DNA of 64,000 bases, taken from Diphasiastrum complanatum. Lineage: Eukaryota; Streptophyta; Lycopodiopsida; Lycopodiales; Lycopodiaceae. The notes beneath the pieces are model-generated. The model searched no databases. It was not told the DNA's origin and was given only the letters and a program-made list of their open reading frames with translations. Every line of letters starts with the position of its first letter. The stretch's first letter is position 1. The translations under genes were made by a program, and so were the position numbers. Positions 46,440 through 58,549 of this stretch are shown here, piece after piece. The DNA lies in the NCBI GenBank assembly GCA_029204225.1, contig CM055102.1, forward strand, positions 39,135,014 to 39,199,013, read 5' to 3'.

Positions 46440-47130
46440 TCTCACACCCGGACCTAGAGCTGCACATTCCACACTGAGATTAAAACCATACCGTGATCTC
46501 AATCCATCACCAGATTGTATATGACCCAATGTCATAGAAGCCATCTTTGCTTTTACCCAGGACGGATTCAGCCAACCATCAAGCCATAGGCCCTCAAGCG
46601 TCCTCTTATGTTCAAAGTCGGGGTACTTTGGACTTTTCTGCATAACATTATACAGATCACAGTCAAAGCTTCAAACGACTACACAAGCCAATCGGCCTCA
46701 TACCCATAATATCATGGCAACAATATGATTCAAGTGAGAGGTGATTAGCCAAAGCAAGTGCAGGCGCACCTTAGTCAATCTATTATCCCACCACTGCGAT
46801 GGATCTGAGAAAAACTCCTGCCAGAGCTGCTCCATTCTAACTAGTCTGCCTGCATGCCCTAAGGGTAAACCAGAATGCATCAGAAACATGATTAAGGATC
46901 GTCGATGTGGCTTTAAGTATGTCTGCAAATTCATCGCCCCCTCAGCGAGCCACGGAGTGCTGGTGAGTTAAAAAGAGTATGACAAAAATAATAAGCATAA
47001 CCGAGCCCCGAGGTGGTGAAAAAGCGGATGGCTTCCGTTGGCGAGATTGTAGCCTGGCACGAACCCAATGAGGATTGAACCGATTGTTGATCCACAGTGC
47101 CTCCTTTTTGGCAGGATGAGCTCTAGAAGG
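46440..47130 (-). pseudogene. Organellar ssDNA-binding (OSB) protein, PDF-motif exons
   Basis: OSB proteins bind single-stranded DNA in mitochondria and plastids through an OB fold and PDF motifs. The minus strand has a PDF-type end (KKEALWINNRFNPHWVRARL, about 47,110-47,040). Next is an exon at 46,849-46,770 reading LVRMEQLWQEFFSDPSQWWD and NRLTK with a GT donor. Then after an AG acceptor near 46,633 comes KSPKYPDFEHKRTLEGLWLD, LNPSWVKAKMA. The join restores the family pattern WWDNR...NPKYPDFKHK. The OB fold upstream is not present (repeat DNA starts at about 47.38 kb). After the PDF motif the frame runs into unrelated residues and a stop. A truncated gene copy is likeliest. Confidence 0.7.
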
Positions 47131-47379
47131 AGGAAGAAGAGCAGCAGTACAAGTGAGCGAAGCAGAAGAAGAAGAAGATTCATATTTGGCATGGCATGCA
47201 GTAGTCCTGCTCCGAGCTCTGAGCTCTCCTCCCTCCTCCTCCCATCTCCCATCTCCCATCCCATTACTCCTTTCGTCCTATCCTCTTGGTCTCTCTCTCT
47301 CATTAATCATCTCTTTAGTCGACTACCACCCATATGAGCTACCACCTAAGCTGCTACACTGTTCCTTGGGAAACGAGGA

Positions 47380-47485
47380 TTCCCTCAAAAACCGATATGT
47401 GAAAAAGTTCGGGCGTCTATTGAGTGACAAGCTCTTACTTGCCGATTTTTTCTTCTAAAACCCAAGATTTATGACATAAAAAATC
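47380..47485 (-). repeat. Copy of a segment also found at 23,670-23,765
   Basis: Shares TTGAGTGACAAGCTCTTACT and CCCAAGATTTATGACATAAA with the 23.7 kb retroelement-like frame, in the same orientation. It is a piece of one dispersed element. Confidence 0.65.
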
Positions 47486-47518
47486 TTGTACAATTTTTGC
47501 CATGCCGATTTTTGAGAA

Positions 47519-47850
47519 AAGATGCTGGCTCCATTCTTGAACTATGTCGGCTTTCCCGAACACTGCTAGTATGTATCCCTCCTTGGCATCGCAACGATTC
47601 CCAAGTGGCTTCTGTAAGTAAAGATGCTGGCTCCATTCTTGAACTATGTCGGCTTTCCCGAACACTGCTAGTATGTATCCCTCCTTGGCATCGCAACGAT
47701 TCCCAAGTGGCTTCTGTAGGTAGCAGCCGCGGCGGCATCGCAACGATTCCCAAGTGGCTTCTGTAGGTAGCAGCCACCGCGGTTGCTACTTACAGAAGCC
47801 ACTTGGGAATCGTTGTGATGCCAAGGAGGGATACAAAGGAACCAGCTTCT
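47519..47850. repeat. 102-bp tandem repeat followed by an inverted copy
   Basis: A 102-bp unit starting GATGCTGGCTCCATTCTTGA occurs at 47,521 and 47,623. Its last part (GGCATCGCAACGATTCCC...) is repeated once more at 47,734, and the same part returns inverted at about 47,780-47,836. The inverted part can pair with any of the direct copies to form a hairpin. In one frame the unit encodes a 34-residue repeat, but no gene is evident. Confidence 0.8.
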
Positions 47851-48400
47851 TTATATTCACAACGTCTGTCCATAGTTTGTTCTACTTTCTCATACATTAA
47901 CCTGAGGATACTCGAGCCTTGGGTACAAGTTGCCCTCTTAGAGACTGGTGATACATAAACTGCAGGTTGCCCTGATAAGAGTGATAAAGATCAGTGCTTG
48001 AATTCTCATCAGCCAAACTCCAGATTAGACGATTTATTGACAGCTCAGGAACGGGAGCAAAGGTCAAAACAAGCAGCACAACAAAACCTTTCCCAAAACC
48101 CTAAATCCTAAACCCTAAACAACAACACGGCAAAACCTTGAACCCTTGTACTATTTTGGCTTTTATAAATTTCTATCATATGCATCTTATATTTCTAAGA
48201 TCAACCTAGATGTAATGTTAACAAGGAGACTTTGAAGAACTAGATAAAGTGTATTTAGAAGTACACACTGTAATACATAGTGATTTAATCTTTAGACTTC
48301 CAGATGTGTCATGGCCTTAAGCTAAAACACGCACATGGGGACTTACGGGCTGTAAGCCCCCCTGCCCCCATTCTCGTTCTGGCAGCCCAGGCCTGGGTCC
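47851..48400. other. No gene seen; short telomere-like stretch
   Basis: 48,093-48,119 contains AACCCTAAATCCTAAACCCTAAAC, about three plant telomere-type CCCTAAA units. 48,340-48,490 is unusually GC-rich. No coding region. Confidence 0.4.
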
Positions 48401-48413
48401 CGGCGCCCAAGAT

Positions 48414-50991
48414 TCAGCGCTCACTCTCGAGCACCTGCGGCCCCCTCCCAAGCCCTATTCTCGTAGCGCCACGTGGCTCCAATCTTTTTGTCCCATTAAA
48501 GAAAGTGTCGAAAGCATAGTAGATATTGGAGAACCAGACTTTGTAATATTTGACATTTAATATATAAAATTTCTCTGTATGTCTATTGCCTAATGGCTTA
48601 TACAAATTTGCATGCTTTTTTAAATTTTTTATAATCCGTCGATTTTGTATTATGAAGAATTTGGATTCTTCTATAAAACCATTGGGAAAGTTGCAATATA
48701 TAGTTGTTCTTTGTGCTAGTCCCACCATGATGTGTACTTTTATGAAATGTCGCTCTTGCTTGCCAATGAGATTTTTCCATTCCTTGTGATGACCATATGC
48801 TAAGACTTCTACTATTTCTTGCAAAGAATGTCGAATGATGTCGTAATATGTGCTGCATGTCATACAAACAATACATAAATCAGTACCAAAAGTAACTAAA
48901 GTAATTGCACATATTTATCTATAATAGTGTTACGCCAAAATCTTACCATATAATGTGTTATATGATCTGAGACCCATGTACTTCGAACTACATCCACAAA
49001 TTTACTAGTTGTTTTTTGTACCATTTGTACGTCAGTATTTGAAAATTAATCTTTTCTCAAGTATTTCACTATGTTGTCTAATTTTCTCCAAACTTCTAAT
49101 TTGAGTAGCCGAGTAGAACCTAGTTCTTCAAAATCTTGAGTTGCAGCTATTATCTCTTTCCAAACTGAATATTGAAAGGCTTGGTTTCTTTGCTAGAATA
49201 ATTTGATAAAAATCTACGAGGTTTGGATCCTCCAATGCTCAGTTTGCATGGAATATTTCCTGATTTACCTAAAAGCTTGTCATCTTTTTTTATTTTAACA
49301 TGGCCTTTAAGTAAGCCTGCTTTAGACAATACATCCTCTAATCTAGATATAACTTGTTTCGAAGATGACTCCGGCTCGGTATTCCATGCAAACAAGATGT
49401 GAAGATATCTTATTTTTTCTATTATACGCACCTCTGCATGCAATGTACAAATATGAACATTCTGAATAGAAATTGGTAGTACGGATTTCCAATTAGGATC
49501 TTCTCGATCCCTTGATATTCCTAAACTCCTTGTCATGTCTTTTGTTGTCTTCATGCAGTACAAACAAGGGTCTTTAGAGTTAGCGCCATGGGATACATTG
49601 AACATACATTTTAATGTCTTCAAATCTCCTGCTAAATGCCATTCTATGTTGAAAGTGCCAATTCTGAAAACATTGAGTGGAACTCCTTCCATGTAATTTT
49701 TACGGTGGCAGGATATGACGTTCTATTAAATATCCATGAGAAAATGTCATGGTCTTCTTTCAACACCTATAAAAGAAACAAACAATTGATTTAGTATTAT
49801 ATTAACATAGAGATGATTATCCAAATAAGATCCATATGAGATTATCCCTATAGAATCTATAAAGGAACTACTACACCTGAAAAGCTGCCAACCACCAAAT
49901 ATCATTTTCTGATTGAACACTAGAGTTGAGGTCTTCTAAATCTTCTGAATATGAAAGTGCTCCATTCATGATTGTAAGACTGACTCTCTCCAATTTTGTC
50001 CTTTTATTATTTCAAACTCATCTATCTTAAACCATCAACTTGTTGTGGACATTCTCATTTGTAATATCGCAAAAATCTATGATGAATTTTAGTAACTGAT
50101 AATGTCAATAAATAGATTGTTGGAATTGTTATAAGCTAGACATTCTCCCTTCGAGCAATACACTTCATTGAGATGAGATGGATTACCAACTATTTTATGC
50201 ATACCTTGGTTTAACATGTCTCTTTTTTTAAAAGATGAAATGGTCGTGGGATTGGAAACTTTTTATACTTACCTGTGAAAATACTTCCTTTATAATAACA
50301 TTGTTACATATGCTTCTCTACTAATGCTAGAAAAATCACATGCCCCTTGAACCAATGTAGTGTCCAATACTTTTTCAACTTCATGCATAATGCTATCAAT
50401 AATTGAAGCCTTAATCTTTTTCATTTTGTTATTGTTTAACATTGATTTCATAGATTTAGAAGTTAAAATATTTCCAATGGAAATCTCATCGGCCAAATGG
50501 TCTTCAGCAACCAATGTTGATCTGCATTGTAAATATAATGTTCATAAAAACGTCAGTAGAGATTAGGACACTCATAGTATTGATAGCAGCATAATAAACA
50601 AATAAACTGTGAGTGGAAGTTTAATAAATAAAAAAACTAGTGATTATGATTGAATCAAAAAGTTAAAACAATATTAAACCAAATAAGCTATAACTTACTT
50701 GAATGCACGGATTCTTCTTTTTCGATAATCTCCTCTGAATGATAGATCACATATCTCCTTGGTAACTAGTCTTTTCCTCTTGTTGTTTTTTACCTTTCTG
50801 TTGAGCAAGTCCGTATTTTTAATAAGAGACAAATATGAGATACACATGGATTGAAATGCAATTTTTATCTCATCATTACTAGTCAATACATGTGAACAAT
50901 TGTACTTTACAAAAAACAAAATCAGCATTCTTACATGGTTCAATACCAAATATAGTTCAATTACATAATTAGTCAAATTCAGAATATACAT
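48414..50991 (-). CDS. Unrecognised multi-exon gene family, copy 2
   Basis: Minus-strand blocks in order: 50,991-50,697 with a basic stretch (LNRKVKNNKRKRLVTKEICD); 50,514-50,290 (MKSMLNNNKMKKIKASIIDS); about 50,230-50,090 (LNQGMHKIVGNPSHLNEVYC); about 49,990-49,880 (ALSYSEDLEDLNSSVQSEND, then IWWLAAFQ and a GT); 49,692-49,150 with IEWHLAGDLKTLKCMFNVSH, CLYCMKTTKDMTRS, IRYLHILFAWNTEPESSSKQ and GNIPCKLSIGGSK, then AATQDFEELGS. A further stretch to 48,530 reads YGHHKEWKNLIGKQERHFIK. The 49,692 frame starts at a true ATG and is 180 codons without stop. It is better kept than copy 1 at 3.9-5.2 kb, though some exon joins need frame changes. Family and function unknown; possibly transposon-borne. 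Confidence 0.5.
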
Positions 50992-52192
<1,201 letters not shown>

Positions 52193-52289
52193 CATAACAT
52201 GGTCTAGAAAATAAAGTATTAAGAAACAAGTGTCAAGACTTGTGTAATGACAAGAATGATTTATGATTATTTATAATTACATTCACTTG

Positions 52290-53135
52290 CATTCATTTAT
52301 TACTTAACATTTCAAATTCAAACAACAATGGAATTTTCAACTTCCATAAAACCGTGAGAAAAACGAAAAACACCAAAACTATGAGGGAAAAACGAAGGGT
52401 TCATTAATTAATGGTTGGAATATTAATGATGATCCAAATAAAATCCCATTGAGGACTACACTGAAAAAGGGGTTCATTGGCCCTACAAGTGACTTGTATG
52501 CAATGATTGAGCATTTCTTCTATGATGCCACCGAAGAGGAGCAAAGTAAGGTCAAGATGGTGTGTAAGTCCATGGTAGTCCTTGAATCAGATAGTTTGTA
52601 ACATCAAAGAGAGAAAATGATGCTGTTATTTTGAACTCAATAAATCAAAGTGGTTACATGTGGTTCATTTAAATTTGAACAAGTGTCAACGTCTGATAGA
52701 GGAAGATCTAGAATTGAAAAGATCTTCCTCTATCAAATTACGTTGACACTTGTTTGAATCTAAATGAACCTCATGCGACCATTTAGATTTATTGATTTCG
52801 ACTATGCCACAAACTTTTCTCTCTTCGATGTTAATGTTGTGAGCCATCAGGTTCAAGGATGTCAACGGCCTGCACACCATCGACAGTCTCTTTGGTAGCC
52901 TCTTTGGGGAGCGAGAAGAAACACCCAATCGGCACACAAACAACTCGATTCCAGTGCCAGTGAGCCCCCTTTGTATCCTGAATGGATTTGGATCATCATT
53001 AATATTCCAAGGATTAATTGCAAGTCCTAATTTTTCCTCATGGTCTAGTTTTTTATTTTCTTTCTCACAGGTTTATCAAAGTTTAGGGTCTCTTATTGTT
53101 GTTTAAAGTTTAGGTTTTATTGTTATTTATAAATG
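52290..53135. repeat. Long imperfect inverted repeat, arms about 400 bp
   Basis: The left arm ends AGAGGAAGATCT (about 52,710) and the right arm begins AGATCTTCCTCT (about 52,724), with a short spacer. Pairs farther out include GAACAAGTGTCAACGT / ACGTTGACACTTGTTTGAA, CATCAAAGAGAGAAAA / TTTTCTCTCTTCGATG and GGAATATTAATGATGATCC / GGATCATCATTAATATTCC. Beyond those come ACCGTGAGAAA and AAACAACAAT with their complements near 53,065-53,105. The arms are best matched at the centre and at 52,420, and diverge elsewhere. No intact gene. Confidence 0.8.
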
Positions 53136-53789
<654 letters not shown>

Positions 53790-53814
53790 TTTATAAGCAA
53801 CATCATATCTTATA

Positions 53815-54275
53815 AGCTTGAAACCTAACAAAATGAAACCTAAGGACATGAAACACAAACTAATAGTACGAAACTAATAAGCATGGAACCTAACAACAAG
53901 AAACCTAAGAACATGAAACATAAACTAATAGTACGAAACTAATACGCATGAAACCTAACAACAAGAAACCTAAACTAACAGCATGAAAATTACCCCTTAT
54001 AACATCATGAACTAGCCAATATGAATGAAACCTAAACTAAGAGCAATAAAAGTAAACTAAAAGCATGAAACCTAAACTTAGTAGCATGAAAGATTAAGAA
54101 TTAAGAAAATGCACATGAAACACAAACTAATTGTATGAAACCTAAACTAATCGCATGAAAATGATCATGAACATTAAACATTAAGCTACTACGAATTAAA
54201 GTAGCATGAACTGATAAGCATGAAACATAAATTAATGGCATCATACTTCAAGCTAATAACCATGAAACGTTAAGC
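53815..54275. repeat. Degenerate repeat of GCATGAAACCTAAACTAA words
   Basis: The words ATGAAACCTAA, ATGAAACATAAACTAA and TAGTACGAAACTAATA recur through about 460 bp, more regularly at the left (unit about 65 bp), then decaying. A minisatellite-like array. Confidence 0.7.
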
Positions 54276-55015
54276 TTTGAGATATTGCAATCCGTTGTTA
54301 GAACATGATCGAATTTCTCAAAAATGAAGCTTTTGAAATGTTTCAAAGTAGCACAGGAGCATAATGGTAGATTTTCTATTTCAAAATTGCAAAAGACATC
54401 ATATTAAAAGATTTTGTTTTGGTATTAGGCATATATGACCAAGCAAAAACAATGTCATGAAAGGACTTATGGATAATGCCAAATATCTGTAAGAAAATGT
54501 GAGCATAAAATTGCAACATCCTATTACAATAACATAAATGTAAAAAGATTTCTTATCATTGCGAGGACAATGTGGATATTATCATTGTTATTGTTGATTT
54601 CAAGTTAAATGTGCTATTTGTTGTGTAAATTTTTATGTTCATATTTTTATTTTTGTCTATGCTTAGCATACAAATAAAAAAAAAATTAGATTTTTCTTAT
54701 GGCGAGTAGTTCTAATTCTTGTAACTCAGTACGTAGCCGCATCTGAGTCATCCTCGTTTGATATTCCTAATGAAAGTTATTATTATGGACATTGCAAATG
54801 CAGAATTATCGAAATGATTAAGTCCTCACATAGTATTAGCATGCTACAACTACACAATGATTTCTAAGTATCCTACCATTCCTTCAATAAATGAAAGCAA
54901 GTACGGACGTCAAGTCCACATTCCAATTGAAAGCAAGTAAGAACGAGAATAAAGTATGTAAAGAAAAATGACTTATATGAGGTAAACCCATACCTCAGTG
55001 TGAGCATAGGTGATC
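54276..55015. other. No gene seen
   Basis: AT-rich spacer. Nothing recognised. Confidence 0.4.
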
Positions 55016-55019
55016 GGAA

Positions 55020-55620
55020 ATCGAAGAAGTACTAGTGATGAATGCCGCTAAAGAGAGAAAGCCAAAATGACTCAAAATGTAGAAACTCTCATTAACTCCA
55101 AAAAACTTCATAGAATTGATCTAAGACTCATATAAGTAGCAACTCAAGATAAATGGGAGTAAAACATGATTGGATCCTTTCTTTTACTCCTCCTAATTTG
55201 ATTGGTTGAGTGACTTATGAGCCCTCAAACTTGATTGGACCAATTTGGTGGATTTCTAGCTTTTGATTGGTCACTAGCTCTCATGCCAACACATAGGTAA
55301 GTGTCACACATCCAACCTCATCATGACAAATGTAACAAGCCTAACCTGGCTTAAGCCACATCATACTCTACTTTTGGCCTAATCATGGCTTTACATTTGT
55401 ACTTGTCCATTTTGTCTGTAAAGTCAATATTGGCCCTACTATCTCCTACTAACATGTGGATAGATGTCTACAAAACTGAAGTACCCCTAAATCAACATTG
55501 ATCTGACATGACTACAACAATTTTTCACATGTGGGAACATGCTCCACATGTGTGAGATTTTCATACTTACAAGAAATTGTAAAATATTCAAGCTAGACAT
55601 TCTGGATACACCTCCATCTT
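55020..55620 (-). mobile_element. Decayed LTR of the CACATGTG copia family
   Basis: Shares GAGAGAAAGC, ACTCAAAAT and AAGCTAGA words in the same order as the LTR at 986-1804. It also has the stem-loop CACATGTGGGAACATGCTCC followed by ACATGTGTGAG at 55,525-55,556. The ends cannot be fixed. Confidence 0.5.
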
Positions 55621-56387
55621 TGTGATGTCTTTATGTATGCTTGCTAATGATGGAGATCTAGATCCATGGTGGATTGATAGTGGATCAAGTTCACACATGA
55701 ATTTTGGTAAAAATGCTGCAAAATAAACCCATTTGATCCTAGAAATGATGGAGAAAGCGCCTACTTAAGATCCAAACAAAATCTAAAAGCTAGATTACTA
55801 ATCAATGCATTGATTCCTAGCTTATGTTGGCTTGAACTCCATGAATTAGCTCCAAAACTCTTTACATGTGTGGATGTACAACCTGCTACTGCCTGTGTAC
55901 TGTACCTGCAACTCCGATCTCATTCAATGATCATAAAAAATCATATTCCAATAGCATTCATCAATCAAATCATAGACTCAAATGAGTCACAAAGAAAAAT
56001 CTCGATTTTTCTCATAATTGGATGGAAATCCCATCACATATTTATACATGTAGAACTCGGATCTGAGCATATTAAGGATTCTATGCATTCATCATAACTT
56101 GACCCTAACATGTAGCCTAAATATCCACTTGATCCACCTTAATTAGGGGTCAAGATCTTGAGATCTCAAAACAACGAAAAACATGTTAGCTCCTAGAATC
56201 TCTCTAGCCTATCAAAGCACTATTTGGACTCATTCCAAAAGTATCACTCCTATGTTAGGTTAGGAATGAGACTTACAAAGAGTATCCTATTCTATTTGGC
56301 ATGTGTGACAAGCCACAACCTGACCATAATACAATTTACAAGCATTATGACCAAAATTGGTCAAGCTAGAATTGTGAAATTTTAACA
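55621..56387 (-). mobile_element. Probable 3' LTR of a minus-strand copia element
   Basis: On the minus strand it starts TGTTAAAATTTCAC right after a purine tract GTGAGGAGGAG (56,388-56,398). The first bases resemble the LTRs at 986 and 30,924. The left boundary is uncertain. Confidence 0.4.
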
Positions 56388-58540
56388 CTCCTCCTCACGA
56401 TTTAGCTTGATGAGACTATTTTGGATCAATAATTAATAAATGGATAAAAACAACATAATATCTAGGTTCTTGCTCTGTTGAGTGAGTATGATCACTCATC
56501 ATGATAAGAATATGATTTGAGCTCCAAGTTCTCAATTGTAGTGAGAGCTCAATAAGGATTGTCTTCAAGATCCAAGCTTTGTCTTTGGTAGATTGTTGAA
56601 TGAACACCTTGTGCTGCAAAATGTGAGTCTCCTCCTTAAAATAAACATGAAAAATAGCAGCTTTCCATAAGATCCAACTTTTGTATGAAGCACATTCAAC
56701 CAAAGCTTGAAATGTCACCATCTTGACTTCATCCATGACAATAATGAACTCCAACTTGGCATCCTTCCAGTGAAGGTCTTCATTCCTTGGAAATTTAAGA
56801 GTGAATGGATCACAAGATGAGGCCTTTGAATACATCTTTGAAACTCGTCTTTTGATTTATTATTTTTTTTACTGGCTTGCAAGATTAATTGAAACATTGT
56901 GCTAAATTGATATATTAATAGTTTGCTATGATAGATGATGGACAACCTTGTTGAGGTCAAGCATAGCATTGGGGAACGTATTGACTCGTACACATCCAAT
57001 CGAAGCGACAAAGTTGAAGCCAAGAATCGACTATAATTTGTTCGATCTTTATTAGAGTTATTTTGAGTTGGAAAAAGATTTGAAGTTGTTCATAGCATCG
57101 AACTGTTTGGGGTGTGAGATAGTTACTTTCACAACATCTACCTTGACAACAAATTAGTTAGCAACATAACAAGAAAGCAAATTGTTAATCAGGCAATTAG
57201 ACCACTACCTTAGATACAGTTAGAGGTCATTATCAATGAAGAATTAGTCTGATGATCAACATTTGTAAGACGACGAGCAAACAAATAAATATAGGTATGT
57301 GCATCAACTAAGAGATGCATAAGTTTAGAAGACATAAACAATATAGATAAGAGTATGCAATTGTATAACAAAGTTGTTTCTGGGTGATGCATGTCATTAT
57401 TGATGTAGTGATAGCTAGCAATTTTGTGTAGGAACTAGTGTTAGTTGCAATCAGTTAGCATTTTGTATTCGGTCACAGATTTCCCAAATTTGTTAACTAT
57501 TTACTTGTTAATCGAATGATTATGTAATTACACTTTCGTGATTCTCATTTTTGCATTATATTTGGATTGTTGATTTGAGGGGTTGCCTAATACAAGCAAA
57601 AGAGTAAATTCCGAGTTGTCTTTAATGATGGTAGTAAGCATCGTTTGGAAATTTATAAAAGTCTTGGACTTAATTTTCAAATTTATTGTAGGGTAAAGGT
57701 CACTTGAAAGAGCATTCCCATATGATCTTTAGCACTCCTCTTTCTTCCTTTGTGTCCTTACATTTTGTAAATATTTCACTAGTCATCTTTTTCTTTCTCT
57801 CTCTTTTTTATGATGCTTTGTGTTGAAAAATGGTCTTTTAAGCAAACCTTTGTGCCCGATAAAATGGTCATAAAATTGAACGGTTGTAGTACTAGGTAAG
57901 AAGGTTGCTAAAAGAACTTTTTAAACTATAAAAGATGGTGACACGGAGACCCCTTTTTATGTCTGAAATTTTTCAAGGAGTCCCATAAAGTCATATTTAT
58001 GTTTGTATTCTCCCTTCTCAAATTTATGTATGACCCTTTCATGAGTATGCTCTTGTGAAAGTTTCTATGCAAACTTAAGAATTCATGGTAAGCCAAAATA
58101 GACGAGATCACTTCCATGTTTCAAGAGCAAGGTTCTTCGCAAGAAAGTTCACTTCACTGCAAAGCACGTGCATGAAAAATAATGAACTCATAACATACTC
58201 ATGCATCTTCTTAATCTTTGCACTATGTAAGGCTCTTCAACCATACATAGCAAGCTTCGGAGTAAATCTCTTATTAAATGATGTCATCTGGAATTCCAGC
58301 CAAGAACAGGGCATTTTAATATACAAGCCAAGCTATGGTATCACTTTCCAAGATAATTGCTGCAGGCAGCTACAAATGAATATTAATAGTTCGGATTTTA
58401 TCCTGCATGAATTAGTATTTTGTCCTTCCTATTATGAACTCTAGAGGCCACCCTGTGAAAATGTTAAAATTCATGAACCAGATCTTCACATGACAAGTAA
58501 ATCATTCTGATCAAATACCTGTCACTTATTATATGCAGAA
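56388..58540. other. No supported gene; retroelement interior remnants likely
   Basis: Minus-strand frames at 56.42-57.02 kb lie where the end of copia pol would be expected, but show no clear RNase H motif. The plus-strand frame at 58,085-58,444 is also unrecognised. The remainder is AT-rich spacer. Confidence 0.35.
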
Positions 58541-58549
58541 GGATATGCT

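Noticed and set aside
47519-47850. CRISPR-like array
   Set aside because: The repeat is 102 bp with no spacers, in a plant nuclear context; it is a plain tandem duplication.
56416-57023. Copia RNase H at the position before a polypurine tract
   Set aside because: The position fits, but none of the RNase H acidic motifs could be read in any frame.
58085-58444. Plus-strand frame upstream of the TTL 3' end as a gene
   Set aside because: No recognisable domain or splice support; it lies in repeat-rich spacer.
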